Below the pieces are notes generated by a model. It saw only the letters and a list, made by a program, of their open reading frames with translations. It searched no databases and was not told the origin of the DNA. A program made the position numbers and the translations under genes. A stretch of DNA of 64,000 nt from an uncultured Eubacteriales bacterium (lineage in GTDB: Bacteria; Bacillota; Clostridia; Christensenellales; Aristaeellaceae): contig UQNN01000013.1 in the NCBI GenBank assembly GCA_900542445.1, forward strand, positions 1 through 64,000, in the 5' to 3' direction. Below are positions 1 to 7,331 of the stretch, in pieces (the first letter of the stretch is position 1; every line of letters begins with the position of its first letter).

Positions 1-50
1 CCACCTTGCCAAGGTGGATGTCGCGAGTCCGAATCTCGTCTACCGCTCCA
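1..50 (+). tRNA. tRNA-Gly(GCC), 5' part outside the window
   Basis: The visible part begins in the anticodon arm. The stem CCACC/GGTGG encloses the loop TTGCCAA, giving anticodon GCC. A normal T-arm (CGAGTCCGAATCTCG) and an encoded CCA end follow. Only the D-arm and 5' acceptor strand are missing, cut by the window edge. Confidence 0.95.
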
Positions 51-54
51 CTGT

Positions 55-129
55 GGCGCCATGGCCAAGCGGTAAGGCAAAGCTCTGCAAAAGCTTCATT
101 CTCCAGTTCGATTCTGGATGGCGCCTCCA
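55..129 (+). tRNA. tRNA-Cys(GCA)
   Basis: Complete cloverleaf: acceptor GGCGCC/GGCGCC with the third-arm TTCGATT loop, anticodon loop CTGCAAA (anticodon GCA) and encoded CCA. It lies four bases after tRNA-Gly, so the two are probably cotranscribed. Confidence 0.95.
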
Positions 130-134
130 GATGA

Positions 135-161
135 AGACTCAGACGGCTGTCTGGGTCTTTT
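135..161 (+). terminator. Terminator of the tRNA-Gly/tRNA-Cys unit
   Basis: Ten-base-pair stem AGACTCAGAC/GTCTGGGTCT (one G-T pair) with a GGCT loop and a short T run, starting six bases after the tRNA-Cys CCA. Confidence 0.8.
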
Positions 162-200
162 CTTATGGAAGAATGAGGCAGAGCGTCGCTTGCACAAGGA

Positions 201-230
201 AACGAGGGTTTGATCGACCCTCGTTTTTTG
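201..230 (+). terminator. Second intrinsic terminator
   Basis: Stem AACGAGGGT/ACCCTCGTT with a seven-base loop followed by TTTTT. It separates the tRNA unit from the downstream secreted-protein gene. Confidence 0.8.
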
Positions 231-289
231 TATGCGGCGGACAGAGGACAGCGATCGAGCAGACGTCGATCCGATGGGTTCAAAGCGGG

Positions 290-318
290 TTGAGTTTGAA
301 AGGGAAATGTGATAGAAT
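290..318 (+). promoter_or_regulatory. Putative sigma-A promoter of the secreted repeat protein
   Basis: TTGAGT (290-295), 17-bp spacer, TAGAAT (313-318). The start codon lies 27 bases downstream. Confidence 0.6.
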
Positions 319-345
319 ACAAAAAAACGAAACGAGGACCTATAG

Positions 346-1245
346 ATGAAGAAAAAAATGCGACTCGGCACGCTGGCAATGCTCTGTGTGCTGCTGCTGA
401 CGGCGGCTTCGGCGCTGGCGGAATGCACCGGAGATCATCCTTTCGGCCCGTGGAAGACCAAACGAAACCCGACCTGCCGATTGGAAGGTCTTGATTTCCG
501 TTACTGCCGCGAGTGCGACCACTGGGAAAAGCGATACACCAAAAAGCTGCCGCACGAGGTTGAGGAATGGACGATCACCAGAGAGCCGACCTGCACGCAG
601 GAGGGGCGCAAGGAAGGCGTCTGCTCAGCCTGCAAGCAGACGGTATCCAGAAGGATCGAGATGCTTCCGCATGAATATGGCGAGATGACCGTCGCCGTTG
701 AGCCGACCTGTACGCAAAACGGAAAGGGCGAATCATTTTGCGCGGTCTGCGGTCGCAAAAAGACGGAAACCCTTGCGAAACTGGGGCATGACTGGGGCGA
801 AGTCAGCGTGACGCAGGAGCCGACCTGTGCGAAAAAAGGCAAAGGCGAGCGGATTTGCGCCCGCTGCGGCAAGACGCAGACGGTTTCCATCGATCATCTG
901 GAACATGTCTACGGCGAATACACCGTGACGAGCCAGCCGGATGGCAAGAAGAAGGGAACGCGCGTGGCGGCCTGTACGCTCTGCGGCAAGGAGCGCACCG
1001 AACGGTTCTACGACGAGGGCACGCTCTACGAGGACATGGAGCCGTGCGAAGCTGTAATCACGATGCAGACGCAGCTCAAGGATTTGGGTTATTACAATGG
1101 AAGCATCTGCACAGGCAAATTCGGTGAGGGGACAACCCGCGCCGTCGCCAAGTTCCAGCAGGCAAACGGGCTGAAACAAAGTGGCATTGCCGATCCCGCG
1201 ACGCTTGAAGCGATTCAAAGCGCATGGGAGAAGCATAATCAATAA
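346..1245 (+). CDS. Secreted Cys-repeat protein with C-terminal peptidoglycan-binding domain
   Basis: A 299-residue protein. A signal peptide covers about residues 1-25 (basic start, hydrophobic core, cut near ALA-EC). Four repeats of about 38 residues follow, each with a pattern like EPTCTQ.G...G.C..C, so each carries a CxxC pair; this repeat is common in surface proteins of Clostridia. Residues about 235-296 match a PG_binding_1 domain (MQTQLKDLGYYNG, then TTRAVAKFQQANGL), which anchors proteins to peptidoglycan. The repeat cysteines could bind metal or form disulfides. No catalytic domain is seen, so a wall-associated binding or scaffold role is inferred. Confidence 0.8.
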   Translation: MKKKMRLGTLAMLCVLLLTAASALAECTGDHPFGPWKTKRNPTCRLEGLDFRYCRECDHWEKRYTKKLPHEVEEWTITREPTCTQEGRKEGVCSACKQTVSRRIEMLPHEYGEMTVAVEPTCTQNGKGESFCAVCGRKKTETLAKLGHDWGEVSVTQEPTCAKKGKGERICARCGKTQTVSIDHLEHVYGEYTVTSQPDGKKKGTRVAACTLCGKERTERFYDEGTLYEDMEPCEAVITMQTQLKDLGYYNGSICTGKFGEGTTRAVAKFQQANGLKQSGIADPATLEAIQSAWEKHNQ

Positions 1246-1269
1246 CGGTATATTTTTAAAAGAAAGCGA

Positions 1270-1767
1270 TCAGGGTTTTGCGGAGAATGAAACGGGCGTT
1301 TCGATCTCTTTGCACACATCCACCCAGCCTTTGGCGTTTGCGACCTGTTCCAGCTCGGCAAGGGTCAGCTTGACGGCACTGTGGTCGTTGCCCGCCGCCG
1401 GATAGACGGTTTCAAACTGCCGCAGACTCTCATCCAGATACACGTCCACGTTGTCCGGCACGCCGAACGGGCAGACGCCGCCCGGCGCGTGGCCAATCAG
1501 GCGCTCGACATCCTCGAAGGGAATCATCTTGGCTTTGGTGCGAAACGTATTCTTATACTTGCGGTTATCGACTTTTGCCGTGCCTTCGGTGAGAATGAGG
1601 ACGGCTTTGTCGCCCTGCAAAAAGGACATGGTCTTGGCAATCATGCCGGGCTGAACGCCCAACGCCTGCGCGGCTTCGGCGACTGTCGCAGTGGAAGCGG
1701 CCAGCTCGATGATGTGATCGGCGTAGCCAAGAGCGGAAAGACAGGCTTTTGCTTTTTCGATGGACAT
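1270..1767 (-). CDS. YbaK/EbsC-type aminoacyl-tRNA deacylase
   Basis: 165 residues, the usual length for the YbaK/ProX-like editing domain, which hydrolyses mischarged aminoacyl-tRNAs in trans. Supporting segments are GVQPGMIAKTMSF, a lysine-rich strand around VDNRKYK, and the loop GHAPGGVCPFG, which is characteristic of the family. The Bacillota members are often annotated as prolyl-tRNA editing or Cys-tRNA(Pro) deacylases; which substrate is used here cannot be read from sequence. It is convergent with the gene before it and is the last host gene before the left attachment site. Confidence 0.85.
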   Translation of the reverse strand: MSIEKAKACLSALGYADHIIELAASTATVAEAAQALGVQPGMIAKTMSFLQGDKAVLILTEGTAKVDNRKYKNTFRTKAKMIPFEDVERLIGHAPGGVCPFGVPDNVDVYLDESLRQFETVYPAAGNDHSAVKLTLAELEQVANAKGWVDVCKEIETPVSFSAKP

Positions 1768-1800
1768 GGGGGAGGACTTCCTTTCATCGGGTAGATAGAA

Positions 1801-1888
1801 AAAGAAAAACCCTCAACGGCGCGAAGCTCGTCAAGGGTTTTTGTGGTGCACCCAACAGGATTCGAACCTGTGGCCTTTTGATTCGTAG
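1801..1888. repeat. Left attachment site repeat (attL)
   Basis: 88 bases identical to 54703-54790. The bases just outside (1800 A versus 54702 C; 1889 G versus 54791 T) differ, which sets the limits. The repeat holds the tRNA-Arg terminator hairpin (about 1806-1840) and the tRNA 3' end through the anticodon. The crossover must lie within it. Confidence 0.95.
1844..1888 (-). pseudogene. 3' fragment of tRNA-Arg left by integration
   Basis: Anticodon-to-CCA part of tRNA-Arg with no 5' half. The phage carried its own 3' end, so the functional tRNA is rebuilt at the right junction and this copy is the displaced host end. Confidence 0.9.
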
Positions 1889-1892
1889 GCAA

Positions 1893-3143
1893 TTAGCGAA
1901 TAGAAATATTTTCCTTATATTGCAAGAAATTTATTGGCTCTTGAACAGTTTGACTACCGTTTTGACTACCAGAGGTCATTTTTTCGAGATTGGAGAGAGC
2001 TAGCTCAGTACGAAAATCGGTTACATGGTCATAAATTTTGAGAATCATTTTTTCGTCGGCATGCCCCATCCATTTCATCGCAAGTTTGAGATCAGTTCCG
2101 GCATCGCGGAGCATGGTGCAGTAGCTATGACGGAGATCGTGAGGGCGAACGGTGAATGTTTTCCAATCGGCAAGGCGCAGCGCTTCCGCTTCATCTCGTT
2201 TTCCGGCTTTGGTGAGTGCTTCGACCTGAAGTTGTATAGGGTCGGGGCTTTTTTTCTTCGACCCACGATGATGCCAGCGCTTAGGGTGGCCGTTCAGCTC
2301 TCGTTCAATCGTTCCGATGTACGAATCCCAAGCACTGGAAAAGGCACTTTCAGACATCAGGCCGCCGCTTTTGCATGCAGGAGCAAGAAGGCCGTGCATG
2401 CCGCGCAGCTCATCCTCCAAGATGGAGAGCAGCGGTATTTCGCGTTCACCTGCTTCAGTTTTTGGGTCGCCGAGGATGGGCTGATTGCTTTCATAGTGTA
2501 CAGCATGCTGAACGCGAAGAATGTGACGTTCAAAATCAACATCTTCATCAATGTTGAGTGCGAGGGCTTCTCCGCGGCGCAGGCCGGCATAGAGCATGAC
2601 GTAGACGGCGGCACGGAAGCTATGCGCGGTTTCATGGATGAGGGAACGCTCGTGCTCGGTAATGTTTCGGTGTGAACCAGATGCGCCTTTGGGGGGCTTT
2701 GCATGTTTGGATTTACAAGGGTTTGAATTTGAATAGCCATCTTCAACGGCAGTTTCAAAAATGGATGAGAAAAGAATCTTTGCATGCTTTATTGTGCTTT
2801 CGCTTTTCCCTACATAGTGAGAGCTGAATACAGATTTGATGTCGGATGGTTTGACTTCTTTGATGAGCATGTCACCGATTTGGTCGCAAAGAATGTCGAT
2901 ATGATGAGCGCAGTCGTTGTAGTGACGCTTGCTGACCTCGGCTTTGTGAATGGGCAGCCATGATGCGGCGTAGTGACGCACATCCATGCTGTCGGCATCG
3001 CGCTGGATGCCCTGTTTCAGCATTTGCTTATAGGCATCGCGGGCAGCAAAGGCTTCACCTTCTGTCAAACCGTAAAACCATTTTCCCTGATATCGGCAAG
3101 CGAAGCGCCCATCTTTTCGGCGTTTGAGGTGCTGCCTTGGCAT
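1893..3143 (-). CDS. int: Tyrosine recombinase, phage integrase
   Basis: A 416-residue site-specific recombinase. The N-terminal 45 residues (KRRKDGRFACRYQGKWFYG) look like an AP2-type arm-binding domain, then a core-binding domain (about 55-150), then the catalytic domain with R189 (AGLRRGE), H335 and R338 (HDLRHS), H361 and nucleophile Y371. The stop codon lies five bases from the attachment repeat, the usual layout. ATG at 3143 is chosen because AGGAAGGGG lies about 10 bases upstream; the reading frame continues to a TTG at 3170 without a ribosome site. The C-terminal peptide GSQNGSQT is encoded by the left arm-site pair. Confidence 0.95.
   Translation of the reverse strand: MPRQHLKRRKDGRFACRYQGKWFYGLTEGEAFAARDAYKQMLKQGIQRDADSMDVRHYAASWLPIHKAEVSKRHYNDCAHHIDILCDQIGDMLIKEVKPSDIKSVFSSHYVGKSESTIKHAKILFSSIFETAVEDGYSNSNPCKSKHAKPPKGASGSHRNITEHERSLIHETAHSFRAAVYVMLYAGLRRGEALALNIDEDVDFERHILRVQHAVHYESNQPILGDPKTEAGEREIPLLSILEDELRGMHGLLAPACKSGGLMSESAFSSAWDSYIGTIERELNGHPKRWHHRGSKKKSPDPIQLQVEALTKAGKRDEAEALRLADWKTFTVRPHDLRHSYCTMLRDAGTDLKLAMKWMGHADEKMILKIYDHVTDFRTELALSNLEKMTSGSQNGSQTVQEPINFLQYKENISIR
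1949..1971 (+). promoter_or_regulatory. Putative left arm-type integrase binding sites
   Basis: Two direct copies of TTTGACTACC at 11-bp spacing, inside the end of the integrase gene. The same 23 bases occur at 54569-54591 near the other end of the prophage. Their inward position at both ends fits arm sites bound by the integrase N-terminal domain; this is inferred. Confidence 0.7.
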
Positions 3144-3169
3144 GAGAACCCAACCCCTTCCTATATCCA

Positions 3170-3201
3170 AAATACGAACGTATGTTCTGATAGACTGTCA
3201 A
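3170..3201 (-). promoter_or_regulatory. Integrase promoter with LexA-type SOS box
   Basis: On the minus strand a perfect TTGACA (3201-3196) is followed by GAACATACGTTC (3187-3176), which matches the Gram-positive LexA box GAACNNNNGTTC exactly. The box sits in the spacer, before a weak AT-rich -10 near 3178-3170 and 33 bases upstream of the integrase ATG. A repressor bound there should block the promoter. Confidence 0.65.
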
Positions 3202-3234
3202 AAAATTGCGCACCATGAAGGATGCGCTTTTTTC
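3201..3234. terminator. Bidirectional terminator upstream of integrase
   Basis: A GCGCACC...GGATGCGC hairpin with one bulge is flanked by A-rich sequence on its left and TTTTTT on its right, so it can act on both strands. It would insulate the integrase promoter from the repressor operon. A second imperfect hairpin (3238-3265) follows it. Confidence 0.65.
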
Positions 3235-3313
3235 TTTCAACCCCATCGAAATCGACGGGGTTGAACGTTTAGCCGACGACGGCAAAACGATTGGTGCAAA
3301 CCAGTAGACATAT

Positions 3314-4324
3314 TTATTTGTGCTTTTCGGATTCGATTAAACGTTGAACCTCACGGTCGAAGTCGGAGACGATGCGCTGCGTTTTGTTGAACGCGTCGTA
3401 TTCCGCTTCGGCTTTCTTTTTTGCGGCCGCCGCAGATATGCGCCCCTTGTCGGGCAAAATGTCATAGCGACGGAAGGTTAGAAACTCGTTGACGCTGGAG
3501 GCGAACTGCTCCATTGTGAAGGTATTTTCGCGCTCAATCAAATCTTCGATATAATCAAAATAGCCGGAGACGGTGCGCTCAAGCTGACGAATCTGCTTCG
3601 CATCCAGATAGTTTTTTGCGACGGAAACATCCGATTTGAGAATCCGACCATCAGGGGCGTTTTTCCATGTAGTCAGCCCCATGTGGTCTTTGGTGCGGTC
3701 TGCACGGTCATAGATGATTTCGGCGGCGGTCTGCCCCGTGATGGCGTAATGGAATTTGTTTTGTATCATCGCGTAGAAATCATGTGCAGTGCTGGTGTTT
3801 TTATCATAGTCAATGCTGCACTCTGCGAAGATATCCGTTACCTGCTGCCAGATGCGGCGTTCGCTGGCACGGATCGAGCGGACGCGCTCAAGCAGCTCGC
3901 GGAAATAGTCGTGGCCAAACGCGGCTGTTCCCTGCTTGAGGCGTTCGTCATCCAGCGCGAAGCCTTTGGTCATATACTCCTTCAAGACGCTGGTTGCCCA
4001 GATGCGGAACTGTGTCGCGCGGCGGGAATTGACGCGGTAGCCGACAGAGATAATCGCATCCAGATTATAATAAATAACGGAACGGGTAACGTCGCGGTCG
4101 CCTTCCTTTTGAACTATTTCCATTTTGGAAAGAGTTGCGTCTCGTGAAAGCTCGCCTTCATCGTAGATGTTTTGAAGGTGCTTGGCGATGGCCGGAGGCT
4201 GTACGCCAAACAGCTCGGCCATGCCCTTTTGAGAAAGCCAAATTGTTTCGTCTTTGATGATGGCGTTGACACTCACATTTTCTTCGGTGGATTGGTACAT
4301 CAGAAAACGAAAATCGTTGCTCAT
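3314..4324 (-). CDS. RhuM family protein
   Basis: 336 residues, normal for the family named after RhuM of Salmonella pathogenicity island 3 (virulence RhuM family). Diagnostic segments: ETIWLSQKGMAELFGV, then Y..DAIISVGYRVNSRRATQFRIWA, followed by a C-terminal helical domain. The N-terminal part resembles phage antirepressor-type DNA-binding modules. Biochemical role is not known. It is the third gene of the leftward lysogenic operon, so it is probably expressed in the lysogen. GGAAGGGA precedes the ATG. Confidence 0.85.
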   Translation of the reverse strand: MSNDFRFLMYQSTEENVSVNAIIKDETIWLSQKGMAELFGVQPPAIAKHLQNIYDEGELSRDATLSKMEIVQKEGDRDVTRSVIYYNLDAIISVGYRVNSRRATQFRIWATSVLKEYMTKGFALDDERLKQGTAAFGHDYFRELLERVRSIRASERRIWQQVTDIFAECSIDYDKNTSTAHDFYAMIQNKFHYAITGQTAAEIIYDRADRTKDHMGLTTWKNAPDGRILKSDVSVAKNYLDAKQIRQLERTVSGYFDYIEDLIERENTFTMEQFASSVNEFLTFRRYDILPDKGRISAAAAKKKAEAEYDAFNKTQRIVSDFDREVQRLIESEKHK

Positions 4325-4356
4325 GGAATAATCCCTTCCTGATCTATTGATAATTG

Positions 4357-5031
4357 TCAGAATCCTTGGATACCAATTTTGTCTGGCGAATATGTTCCGA
4401 GAGATGGCGAAGAATAGGCGGATTCGTCACTTTCTGAAATTTGGATAGAGGCGCCGTCCCTTTCGTAATTATAGAAACTAAGTTGCAGTTTAATATTGTT
4501 CCAGCAAAAGGATAATCTATGGTCTTGACCGAGACTGTCGATGAGTTCCATATCGAATGAGCCTTCCGAGAAAGGAACGTCAAAGAAATAATTTTTTCCA
4601 TTAAGTGGAATAGACCAACTATTTGAGGTGGGAGAACCAAAGCTGTCCATAAGCATGGAAGCTAATTCGGCAGTAATACGATATCCATCTATTCGGTCAA
4701 CCTTTTTTCCAGTATTCAAATAATCATGTGAGACATAGACAGTGCTTAGAATGTCTTGTCCGAGCTCATTAGTATGTTTTGAGAACAGAACAGAAAAGAT
4801 ATTTCCACGGATTATAATATTGTTTGACAGATAATATGCAAGAGAGCTTCCATCATCGGAATAAACGGGTTCAAGTTCAAAACCTGTAATTTTTTCAAAA
4901 TCTGAAACGGCTTCTGTAATTGGAGAACCAATGCGAATACCCCATAAATAATTTAGTTCGTCATTTGTTGAGGCAATAGAACAGAATGGAAATATGCAGA
5001 GAATAACGGCAACGAAAAGAACCCTTTTCAA
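4357..5031 (-). CDS. Secreted protein of unknown function in the repressor operon
   Basis: 224 residues starting at a TTG (5031), placed nine bases after GAGGAGG; that start gives a clean signal peptide, MKRVLFVAVILCIFPFCSIAS, cut before TNDE. The frame also opens with TTG at 5049, but that codon lies in the ribosome site. No domain is recognised; the mature part is mixed alpha/beta and acidic. The region is more AT-rich than its neighbours. Position directly after the repressor gene suggests expression in the lysogen, hence a lysogenic-conversion or superinfection role; this is inference. Confidence 0.6.
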   Translation of the reverse strand: MKRVLFVAVILCIFPFCSIASTNDELNYLWGIRIGSPITEAVSDFEKITGFELEPVYSDDGSSLAYYLSNNIIIRGNIFSVLFSKHTNELGQDILSTVYVSHDYLNTGKKVDRIDGYRITAELASMLMDSFGSPTSNSWSIPLNGKNYFFDVPFSEGSFDMELIDSLGQDHRLSFCWNNIKLQLSFYNYERDGASIQISESDESAYSSPSLGTYSPDKIGIQGF

Positions 5032-5045
5032 ATACAATACCCTCC

Positions 5046-5666
5046 TCAATAGAATTTCCTTCGTACTTCGACCAGCTTCCCATAAATGCGAACGGGAAGA
5101 TCAGATATTTCCTGCTTTGAGTAGAAATGAGGCTCGTATACTTCGGTATTCAGACCGATCAGCATGATTCCGTCCGGCAGAAGCCGGACTTTTTTTATTG
5201 TCGCGTCATCTCCGTTGACGATGACCGCAGCAATCTGCCCATTTTCGATGCTTTCCTGCCGACGGATGATTGCGACATCTCCATCTTTGATATCGGGAAG
5301 CATGGAGTCGCCTTTGACACGCAGAGCAACGAATTCGCCCTTCTTTGCCATGTCGGCGGGAATTTCCTCCCAGTCCTCAATATCCTCGATGGCCGCCAGC
5401 GGTATTCCGGCGCGGATTGTACCGATGACGGGGATTCGAACGGCGGCAGGGGCTTGGATGGCAGAACTGTCGATGATATCAGCTTCTCCAAGAAGATAGT
5501 CGGTTGTGACCCCAAAATAATCGGCTAAGGTTTTTGCGTACTGATAATCCATATTAGTACGTCCAAGCTCCCATTGAGATACAGCACCTTGCGTAATATG
5601 AAGGAGATTTGCGATGTCTCCTTGTTTAACGCCTTTTTGACGGCGAAGCATTTTTAGACGATTCAT
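5046..5666 (-). CDS. LexA/CI-like repressor with S24 autoprotease domain
   Basis: 206 residues. Helix-turn-helix of the Xre type at about 1-60 (QGDIANLLHITQGAVSQWE) and an S24 peptidase domain at about 75-200: cleavage site A86-G87 (TIRAGIPL), nucleophile S121 (KGDSMLPD), general base lysine around K158 (DATIKKV). This is the lysogeny repressor, which cleaves itself when RecA is activated. ATG at 5666 follows GGGAGGACGCT. The gene after it starts just inside its 3' end, suggesting coupled translation. It likely binds the AAATATTA sites between itself and the Cro-like gene. Confidence 0.9.
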   Translation of the reverse strand: MNRLKMLRRQKGVKQGDIANLLHITQGAVSQWELGRTNMDYQYAKTLADYFGVTTDYLLGEADIIDSSAIQAPAAVRIPVIGTIRAGIPLAAIEDIEDWEEIPADMAKKGEFVALRVKGDSMLPDIKDGDVAIIRRQESIENGQIAAVIVNGDDATIKKVRLLPDGIMLIGLNTEVYEPHFYSKQEISDLPVRIYGKLVEVRRKFY

Positions 5667-5685
5667 AGCGTCCTCCCTTCTTTGC

Positions 5686-5802
5686 ACTAATATTTTATTA
5701 CCAAAATAGGAAAAACACAAATAAAACAAGTTTTATAATAGAAATATTAAAAAATAAGTTGACAGAAATATTAGCTGGTATTATAATAATAGCAAATATT
5801 AG
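5686..5802. promoter_or_regulatory. Lysis-lysogeny switch: operators and early promoter
   Basis: A perfect rightward promoter, TTGACA (5759-5764), 17-bp spacer, TATAAT (5782-5787). Copies of AAATATTA lie at 5742-5749, 5766-5773 (inside the promoter spacer) and 5794-5801, with an inverted copy, TAATATTT, at 5688-5695. The 24-28 bp spacing and overlap with the promoter fit binding by the CI-like and Cro-like proteins. A weaker leftward promoter for the repressor may use TTGTGT and TAAAAT. Confidence 0.75.
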
Positions 5803-5819
5803 AGAAGGGAGGGGAAGAT

Positions 5820-6029
5820 ATGGTAAATAAGTTAAAAATTCTCCGCGTTACGAAGGGAATGAGCCAACAGGAACTTGCGAAAGCGCTTGGTGTAACGCAA
5901 GGAGCAGTCAGCCAGTGGGAAACTGGAACTAAGCAGCCCAATGAAAAGATGCTGTGCAGGCTGGCAGAAGTGCTGGAATGCGACTTCAAGGAACTTGATG
6001 CATGCTATTCGCCTGAAAAGACTGGCTAA
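5820..6029 (+). CDS. Cro-like Xre-family regulator
   Basis: 69 residues, almost only a helix-turn-helix: ILRVTKGMSQQELAKALGVTQ...VSQWETG. It is divergent from the repressor and first in the rightward early operon, the position of Cro. GGGAGGGGAAG precedes the ATG. It probably represses the lysogenic promoter by binding the same AAATATTA sites. Confidence 0.85.
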   Translation: MVNKLKILRVTKGMSQQELAKALGVTQGAVSQWETGTKQPNEKMLCRLAEVLECDFKELDACYSPEKTG

Positions 6030-6037
6030 TATATTAG
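6026..6037. promoter_or_regulatory. Palindrome resembling the switch operators
   Basis: CTAATATATTAG is a perfect 12-bp palindrome overlapping the Cro-like stop codon. It resembles fused operator halves (TAATAT/ATATTA), so it may be a further operator. Confidence 0.4.
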
Positions 6038-6135
6038 TAATTCTATTTTACTAAATTTTGAGCGTGTAATAGTGTCAAGAAACACCTGTTTTGAAGGCAG
6101 AGAGAACAGATTTCGTTCGGAAAGGAGGAAAGAAC

Positions 6136-6576
6136 GTGAACGAGCCAGCCCATCAGATTCTCAAGGATGCCCGGAAAGAGGCGGGGCTGACCCAAATTCA
6201 GGTCGCGGCGCTGCTCAGCGTGTCCATTGAGCAGGTCAAGCGTATGGAGCGTGGCGATTGGATTCCAGAGATGGCCGACGTGGACATGATGGAGGAGCAG
6301 CTTCATGATGTCGGTTTGTTCCGACGCTGGGCTCGTGCCCAGTACCCTGAAATTGTGAAATACTTCGGCGCGGCCGATAACCGAGAGCTGGGGCTGCTCG
6401 GAGCAGTCGTCAATACCAAGCATCAGATCGACGATGTGCTCAAACTCCAAGACAGAGTGGAGCGGGATGCCATCGACGGGCAGATTGATCCGACGCTGCG
6501 GGACAGCTACCGACGGGAGCTTGAGGAAGCCAGAGAGGCCATCGAAACGGCACTTGGCATCTTGAAACAAATCTAG
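6136..6576 (+). CDS. Xre-family phage regulatory protein
   Basis: 146 residues from GTG at 6136, chosen because AAAGGAGGAAAGAAC lies directly upstream; a frame-open ATG at 6091 has no ribosome site. The N-terminal 60 residues form a helix-turn-helix (AGLTQIQVAALLSVSIEQVKR), followed by a helical C-terminal part (residues about 95-146) that may mediate oligomerisation. Early operon position implies transcriptional control of phage genes; target unknown. Confidence 0.7.
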   Translation: MNEPAHQILKDARKEAGLTQIQVAALLSVSIEQVKRMERGDWIPEMADVDMMEEQLHDVGLFRRWARAQYPEIVKYFGAADNRELGLLGAVVNTKHQIDDVLKLQDRVERDAIDGQIDPTLRDSYRRELEEAREAIETALGILKQI

Positions 6577-6588
6577 GAGGAAAGCGGC

Positions 6589-6882
6589 ATGGAAGCAAAG
6601 CTGCTCCACACGGAGGAAGTGGCCAAGGTCTTGGGTGTAAGCCGCAGGACGGCCAACGACCTTATGCGGACAATGCCGTGCGTCAATATCGGAACGAGCA
6701 CCACAAGGCCGCATCTGGCCGTGCTTGAGCCTGACCTTGACGCATGGATTCAGAGCCGCAGGACGGTGCGCCAGCCTGCCCCGGAAAAGCGGGAGGTTGG
6801 CAGAAGGCGAAAAGCCACGACAAAGCTGCTCGTTATGGACGGGCTGCTGGATGAGAACGGGCGGATAGCCCGGAGAAGATAG
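6589..6882 (+). CDS. Excisionase-like DNA-binding protein
   Basis: 97 residues. The first 55 resemble the MerR-type helix-turn-helix of excisionases (HTEEVAKVLGVSRRTANDLMR, then LAVLEPDLDAWIQSRR), followed by a basic tail. Such proteins bend DNA for excision or act as regulators. As the only excisionase-like gene near the integrase it is the best Xis candidate; this is inference. Confidence 0.6.
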   Translation: MEAKLLHTEEVAKVLGVSRRTANDLMRTMPCVNIGTSTTRPHLAVLEPDLDAWIQSRRTVRQPAPEKREVGRRRKATTKLLVMDGLLDENGRIARRR

Positions 6883-6893
6883 GAGCGAAAGTC

Positions 6894-7331
6894 ATGATTT
6901 ATTGCAAAGACAACAAAGAACTGCGTCTTTCTGGAACGACCGATTTACTGCTGGCACAGGCAACCGCCGTTGCCGTAAATGTTCTCAAGGAGGCCTGCGC
7001 AGGAAATAAGGACGAAATGCGTAAGGTGATTGTCGAGAAGTTTGTCGAGCTGGTGGTCAAGGGCGTTTGCGGCGAAGAAGCCAAGGTCAGCAACGGAGAC
7101 TGCCTGATTAAAGTCGAGAACGGCATTACGACGATGGCCGGAAATGCGAAGGATATCCTCGAAGCGCTGGAAGTCTGTGTCAGCGTTGTCGCGAAAACCT
7201 TGGCGGGTGAAGATGAGGGCAAGGCAGTGTCGCTGGTCTGTGAGTTCATGTCTCATACGACAGAACGGATGATTCGCGATGATGTAAAGACGGTCGAGAA
7301 AAGCGGTGGGAAGAAATGCTCGAAAAACTGA
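6894..7331 (+). CDS. Small early phage protein, unknown
   Basis: 145 residues, predominantly helical, with no recognised motif. The ATG at 6894 follows AGGAGCGAAAGTC. The adjacent small membrane protein starts inside its 3' end (7316), so the pair is translationally coupled. Confidence 0.5.
   Translation: MIYCKDNKELRLSGTTDLLLAQATAVAVNVLKEACAGNKDEMRKVIVEKFVELVVKGVCGEEAKVSNGDCLIKVENGITTMAGNAKDILEALEVCVSVVAKTLAGEDEGKAVSLVCEFMSHTTERMIRDDVKTVEKSGGKKCSKN

Noticed and set aside
1844..1888. Second tRNA-Arg gene at the left junction
   Set aside because: Only the anticodon-to-CCA part is present; the 5' half needed for a cloverleaf is absent.
3238..3265. Terminator for minus-strand RhuM
   Set aside because: The CAACCCC/GGGGTTG hairpin has no T run in either useful direction; the adjoining GCGCA hairpin with flanking A and T runs fits better.
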